The notes under the pieces: generated by a model | What the model saw: only the letters and a program-made list of their open reading frames with translations | Databases searched by the model: none | Told to the model about the DNA's origin: nothing | Assembly: GCA_964572065.1 (NCBI GenBank) | Contig: CAZNER010000048.1 | Location: 1-14,676 of the forward strand | From: CAZNER01 sp964572065 | GTDB lineage: Bacteria; Patescibacteriota; Dojkabacteria; JAHIVN01 | Direction of reading: 5' to 3' | DNA: 14,676 nucleotides | Part shown: positions 13,570 through 14,676 of the stretch, piece by piece | Layout: every line of letters begins with the position of its first letter | Position numbering within the stretch: the stretch's first letter is position 1 | Translations under genes and position numbers: made by a program

Positions 13570-14676
13570 TTATCCAACATCCAACTTCCACCTAATCATT
13601 TTTATACTTTCTTTTTTAAGCCTTTTAAAAGACCTAACACTAGTCGCATAATATTCACCCGCATCTTTCAATTCATATCTAGGCTTATTTTCGCTCTTAA
13701 TTTTCTCTTCAGCACTCCTTGTATAAACATCGAATCCTAAATCCCACATCATTTGTGATTCTGTTGCACCTTCATAAGCAATCATTTTCAATATTTCATA
13801 TTTTAATCTAGCAGTAGTTCTTTTCTTACCGTTATCATTAGGCTTAAAGTATTCAATTGAAGATTTAATTAGTTTTTTTAAGATATTAACCCTTGATGTT
13901 CCCTTTTCTATTGATAATTTTTTCACCTTATTTAATTCCAATAATTTACTATTCTGAAGTTTATTCGGAGATGAGTAATATTTTAAAGTTAAATACACAT
14001 CTTTATAATTAATAAAAAATCTTTGAGCAACAATTGACAATTTATCTGCTACATTATTCAAGAATTTTATATCCTGAATAGAATAAACTTCACTACTCTT
14101 CTTAAAGCCTAGAAAAACCAATCCTATAAATATATCGTCTTTAATTATAGGAATTATTATATTTATTTCTCCTCTTTCAATAAGCTTTACTAAACGGTTA
14201 ATTTTACAATTAATATTTTTCGACAATTTTTGTCTTACCTCCTCATATACTATAGTTTTGTCTTTCAAATCAGAACCTTTAATTTCTTTAACCAATAATA
14301 ATATTTGTTTTAACAGATTTTTCGAATTATACGAACACGAACTATTAAATGTAAATCGATCATTTATACAGTATAAAATACTAACAACTTTCGTGTTAAA
14401 ATTTTTCTTAAGCTCACTTATTATTTTATTTAAAATAATATCTATATCATTTTCAGAAGATATAACATTCTGTACCTTCTCTATACTATTTGATGGATTA
14501 TATTCATAAAACAAAAACTTTTCCTCAAATTTATCTTTTAATATTTTATTCAGTCCCATAAATAAAAACACATAAAAAATGGACAATATAAAATATATTA
14601 GTAATTCAGTAAAATCTAATTTTTCTCTTTTAAATATATAACTAATAATAAATAATATTATGGTATTTATTACTAC
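13570..14676 (-). CDS. Membrane-anchored GAF-domain sensor with unrecognised C-terminal domain, 5' end beyond window
   Basis: The frame is open to the right edge of the window, so the TTG at 14586 is not the true start; 368 residues are visible. Two hydrophobic segments (visible residues 1-15 and about 22-44) are followed by a linker (FEEKFLFYEYNPSNSIEKV) and a GAF-like domain (about 63-225) ending SIQDIKFLNNVADKLSIVAQRFF. This layout and these motifs match the histidine kinase in the same gene run (FLEKMLIFSEYDPFETI and FTVQDIDLLEGIVANASVAVGRAF). The C-terminus differs: no HisKA or HATPase, but a basic helical region (about 287-366) with ARLKYEILKMIAYEGATESQ, MMWDLGFDVYTR, EYYATSVRSFKRLKKESIKMIRW. 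I do not recognise this domain. It could bind nucleic acid or a partner protein. The next gene on the strand is the glycosyltransferase, 92 bp downstream. Confidence 0.8.
   Translation of the reverse strand, partial: VVINTIILFIISYIFKREKLDFTELLIYFILSIFYVFLFMGLNKILKDKFEEKFLFYEYNPSNSIEKVQNVISSENDIDIILNKIISELKKNFNTKVVSILYCINDRFTFNSSCSYNSKNLLKQILLLVKEIKGSDLKDKTIVYEEVRQKLSKNINCKINRLVKLIERGEINIIIPIIKDDIFIGLVFLGFKKSSEVYSIQDIKFLNNVADKLSIVAQRFFINYKDVYLTLKYYSSPNKLQNSKLLELNKVKKLSIEKGTSRVNILKKLIKSSIEYFKPNDNGKKRTTARLKYEILKMIAYEGATESQMMWDLGFDVYTRSAEEKIKSENKPRYELKDAGEYYATSVRSFKRLKKESIKMIRWKLDVG

Noticed and set aside
14258..14509. 83-residue + strand frame inside the right-edge sensor gene
   Set aside because: It is antisense to the GAF-like domain, whose similarity to the histidine kinase supports the - strand.
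1..14676. UGA recoding (Gly code of Absconditabacteria/Gracilibacteria)
   Set aside because: mfd ends at a TGA directly before the convergent gene, and the other proteins are full-length under the standard code.
1..14676. CRISPR array, insertion sequence or prophage genes
   Set aside because: No regularly spaced repeats of suitable length, no transposase or phage motifs and no terminal inverted repeats were found in either strand.

Overview
This 14.7 kb window is very AT-rich, uses standard stop codons (TAA, TAG and TGA all end real genes) and is tightly packed. Its families are truncated or simplified: an Mfd without its last domain, a MurE without most of its first domain, and a Mur-ligase relative that has lost its P-loop. 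The gene starts lack a clear Shine-Dalgarno motif. Together these suggest a small-genome bacterium of the Candidate Phyla Radiation (Patescibacteria). This is an inference from style and gene content, because no rRNA or other marker gene is present. UGA is clearly a stop here, which argues against the Absconditabacteria/Gracilibacteria recoded lineages.

Layout, left to right. (1) Positions 1-1725, + strand: the 3' part of mfd, cut by the left window edge. (2) 1727-4048, - strand: a secreted, C-terminally anchored trypsin-like (HtrA-type) protease, preceded by an acidic N-terminally anchored extracytoplasmic protein with a possible LolA/LppX-like fold. (3) 4049-4345: a divergent intergenic region with a 15-bp direct repeat and a promoter candidate. 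(4) 4346-4867, + strand: a BtuR/CobO-type corrinoid adenosyltransferase whose stop overlaps the stop of the next gene. (5) 4864-14676: a long run of - strand genes. In transcription order these are a membrane/GAF sensor with an unrecognised C-terminal domain (cut by the right edge), a GT1-type glycosyltransferase, a polytopic GAF histidine kinase, a 152-bp gap with a striking operator-like array, then murA, a degenerate Mur-ligase-like gene, an ECF-like sigma factor, a short MurE, and an ATE/Bpt-like aminoacyl-tRNA transferase.

How they may work together. The block from murA to the ATE-like gene has gaps of at most 32 bp or overlaps, so it is probably one transcript. It joins the first committed step of peptidoglycan precursor synthesis (MurA) and an amino-acid ligase (MurE) with a catalytically dead-looking Mur-ligase relative, a sigma factor, and an enzyme fold that normally moves an amino acid from tRNA to a peptide. 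Upstream, the histidine kinase and the right-edge protein share the same sensor architecture (membrane segments, linker, GAF) but end in different output modules. They flank and overlap a glycosyltransferase gene, which points to envelope-related sensing.

The strongest leads for something undescribed are the Mur-ligase pseudoenzyme/sigma-factor arrangement inside the cell-wall operon, the cysteine-less ATE-like transferase beside it, the sensor pair with a possibly new C-terminal domain, and three TTTATAAA palindromes spaced exactly 22 bp apart upstream of murA. No tRNA, rRNA, CRISPR array, insertion sequence or convincing intrinsic terminator was seen.
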